From positions 124,001 through 188,000 of the forward strand of contig NZ_FNQF01000004.1 of NCBI RefSeq assembly GCF_900107595.1: 64,000 nt of DNA, read 5' to 3'. Source of the DNA: Psychroflexus halocasei. Lineage in GTDB: Bacteria; Bacteroidota; Bacteroidia; Flavobacteriales; Flavobacteriaceae. The position numbers were made by a program, and so were the translations under genes. Positions 62,448 through 64,000 of the stretch are shown here, piece after piece. Positions within the stretch are counted from its first letter, which is position 1. Every line of letters starts with the position of its first letter. Below the pieces are notes generated by a model that was given only the letters and a program-made list of their open reading frames with translations, was not told the DNA's origin and did no database searches.

Positions 62448-63158
62448 ATGAAAACAATTTTTAAGAAATCAAATGAACGCGGAACCTCTGATTTAGGGTG
62501 GTTAAAAAGTGCTCACAGTTTTAGTTTTTCAAATTATTTTGATCCTGAAAACATGAGTTTTGGAAGTTTAAGAGTTTTAAATGATGATGAAGTTGCACCA
62601 CAAATGGGTTTTGGGAAACATCCACACGAGAATATGGAGATTATATCCATACCCTTAAAAGGAAGTTTGAAACATAAAGATACAATGGGCAACGAAGGTA
62701 TTATTAAGGATGGGGATATACAAGTGATGAGTGCTGGCACAGGCATACAGCACAGCGAAGCCAATGCAAGCAAAACTGAGGAAGTTCATTTTTTACAAAT
62801 TTGGATTATCCCAAACAAGAAAAATGTTGAGCCAACTTACGCTCAAAAATCAATAGATAGCGACAAACTTCTTAATAGATTTAAAAAACTAGTCTCACCT
62901 TATTCAGACAAAGAAGGCTTAAGTATTTATCAAAATGCATGGTTGCATTTAGGATATTTTAATCAAAAAATGACTCAAGAGTATTTATTGAATCAAAAAT
63001 CAAACGGTGTCTTTGTTTTTGTTTTAGAAGGTCAAGCAAAAGTTGGCAGTTTCCATTTAGAAAAACGTGATGCTTTAGGTGTTTGGGATTGTGAATCCAT
63101 CAAGATTGATTGTGATGAGAATTCTAAAATCTTGTTGATAGAAGTTCCAGTGTCATAA
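62448..63158 (+). CDS. Pirin family protein
   Basis: Bicupin of 236 residues. The pirin signature is present: GTSDLGWLKSAHSFSFSNYF at the start, the metal-binding GFGKHPHENMEIISIPLKG and MSAGTGIQHSEANAS. YhhW-type pirins can act as quercetinases; the cellular role in this organism is not clear. Stands alone, with an unremarkable 88-base spacer before the next gene. Confidence 0.92.
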   Translation: MKTIFKKSNERGTSDLGWLKSAHSFSFSNYFDPENMSFGSLRVLNDDEVAPQMGFGKHPHENMEIISIPLKGSLKHKDTMGNEGIIKDGDIQVMSAGTGIQHSEANASKTEEVHFLQIWIIPNKKNVEPTYAQKSIDSDKLLNRFKKLVSPYSDKEGLSIYQNAWLHLGYFNQKMTQEYLLNQKSNGVFVFVLEGQAKVGSFHLEKRDALGVWDCESIKIDCDENSKILLIEVPVS

Positions 63159-63246
63159 ACAATTTAACGCTTTTTAATTTTTTTTAATGCTTTCTTAAAT
63201 AAGTTGCGAGTTTAATTTCATTAAATTGACTTTAAAATAAAGATTT

Positions 63247-63885
63247 ATGGAAAAAGTACTTATTATAGGCGCTAATGGAAATACAGGTCGAATTTTATCA
63301 GAAATCATTTCTAAAAATGATTTTTATAAACCTGTCGCCATGGTCAGAAAAGAAAGTCAAAAAGAATTGTTTGAAAAGAAAGATATCGAAACTTGCCTCG
63401 GAGATTTAGAGCAAAATTTTAAATCCTGTTTTGAAGGGATTGATAAAGTTATTTTTGCTGCTGGTTCTGGCGGACACACAGGTGATGATAAAACTGAAGC
63501 CGTCGATAAAAAAGGTGCGATAAAAGCGATAGATTATGCCAAAGAACACAGCATCAAAAAGTTTGTGATGCTCAGTTCAATGGGAACTGAGAATCCAGAA
63601 CAAGTTCCTGCATTAGAAACTTACCTAAAAGCTAAAAAAGCAGCTGATGAACATTTAATAAAGTCTGGCTTGAACTACTCAATATTAAGACCTGGTTCAT
63701 TAAGTGACGAAAAAGGAACATCAAAAATTAAACTCACCGATCAGCCAGCGCAAGGCGAAACGATTCCTCGTGAAGATGTCGCACATGCTTTGATGTATTG
63801 TTTAAATGACAATCATGCAGACCGCAAAATTTTCAATTTTGTCTCTGGATCAAAAGATATATTAACGACAATTAAAAACTTATAA
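63247..63885 (+). CDS. NAD(P)-binding SDR-like protein
   Basis: Atypical short-chain dehydrogenase of 212 residues with the N-terminal dinucleotide motif VLIIGANGNTGRILSEII and the later segments VIFAAGSGGHTGDDKTEAVD, KKFVMLSSMGTENPEQ and SGLNYSILRPGSLSDEKG, as in NmrA/SDR_a5 proteins. The usual YxxxK catalytic pair may be YLKAKKAADE. It may act as a flavin- or quinone-dependent stress reductase; the substrate is not known. The next gene begins 3 bases after its stop. Confidence 0.9.
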   Translation: MEKVLIIGANGNTGRILSEIISKNDFYKPVAMVRKESQKELFEKKDIETCLGDLEQNFKSCFEGIDKVIFAAGSGGHTGDDKTEAVDKKGAIKAIDYAKEHSIKKFVMLSSMGTENPEQVPALETYLKAKKAADEHLIKSGLNYSILRPGSLSDEKGTSKIKLTDQPAQGETIPREDVAHALMYCLNDNHADRKIFNFVSGSKDILTTIKNL

Positions 63886-63888
63886 AAT

Positions 63889-64000
63889 ATGAAAGCCTCG
63901 TCACATTGGAATGAAAGATATACTTTAAAAAATTACGTTTACGGAAGCGATCCAAACGACTTTGTTAGAGAAATACTACCAACACTACCTAAAGGAAAAA
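63889..64000 (+). CDS. SAM-dependent methyltransferase, 3'-truncated by window edge
   Basis: The first 37 codons from ATG 63889 read HWNERYTLKNYVYGSDPNDF and LPTLPKGK, the typical beginning of class I methyltransferases of the TehB/YjhP-like type (W-x-x-RY...YG-x-x-PN-x-F). The SAM-binding glycine motif would lie beyond the window. It starts 3 bases after the SDR gene and is in the same operon. Confidence 0.8.
   Translation, partial: MKASSHWNERYTLKNYVYGSDPNDFVREILPTLPKGK

Noticed and set aside
1-64000. CRISPR arrays, rRNA genes, complete insertion sequences, prophage
   Set aside because: No regularly spaced repeats, no rRNA sequence, no transposase gene other than the fused Y1 domain, and no phage structural genes were found.

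Overview
The window is an A+T-rich chromosomal segment of a member of the Bacteroidota, most likely a flavobacterium (Flavobacteriaceae). Support comes from a gliding-type ABC ATPase (GldA), lineage-typical proteins (DUF4293, DUF3857 transglutaminase-like pairs, a Rho with a long lysine-rich insert, a DAHP synthase fused to chorismate mutase, the bacillithiol enzyme BshB1), a lipoprotein-type clade II nitrous oxide reductase, and promoters of the Bacteroidota form TTTG-N18/19-TAnnTTTG. Most of it is ordinary core genome with short operons, small overlaps between genes and many clear hairpin terminators.

Layout. 1-11.4 kb: end of alanine dehydrogenase, rho, rpsA, cmk with a PgpH-like HD phosphohydrolase, a thiolase and an NlpC/P60 peptidase. 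11.4-18.8 kb: a 1239-residue lipoprotein joining a metallophosphatase, a possible kinase-like middle domain and an outer-membrane barrel; a Pycsar-effector-like HD/membrane gene broken by a 20-bp tandem duplication; and a GAF-domain protein. 18.9-29.5 kb: a TlpA-type thioredoxin, queA, then a run from DAHP synthase/chorismate mutase through rsgA, dtd, two DUF3857 proteins, a MazG-like protein and aroA, all on the minus strand. 29.6-34.3 kb: gldA, a membrane-anchored XRE regulator, and a plus-strand run with truncated hemoglobin, DUF488, hemerythrin and formyltransferase genes.

34.3-43.8 kb is a nitrous oxide respiration and NO-stress block. A minus-strand operon carries cytochrome c, nosZ, a nosB-like gene, nosL, nosD, nosF, nosY and a twelve-helix membrane protein. 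It diverges from an NsrR-like Rrf2 regulator followed by the Fe-S repair protein Ric, across a promoter region rich in small palindromes. 43.4-47.4 kb is a plus-strand run that looks like periplasmic sulfur handling: OsmC, a small cysteine-containing protein, a SoxB-like metallophosphatase with GNWE in place of GNHE, DoxX, secreted DsrE and DUF302. A TrmH-type methyltransferase and mutS follow.

50.7-57.4 kb is the accessory part, lying between a tRNA-Gly/tRNA-Leu pair and a tRNA-His. It holds an imperfect inverted-repeat (attC-like) element, a frameshifted unknown gene, and a 1207-residue type IIG restriction-modification enzyme. That enzyme is interrupted between methylase motifs I and IV by a complete-looking REP-associated tyrosine transposase (HUH/Y1) domain, whose linker carries REP-like palindromic repeats. 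This is the most unusual object in the window. The remainder (57.5-64 kb) is core again: bshB1, an NhaC antiporter, lipoamide dehydrogenase, a fatty acid hydroxylase, pirin, an NAD(P)-binding protein and the start of a methyltransferase.
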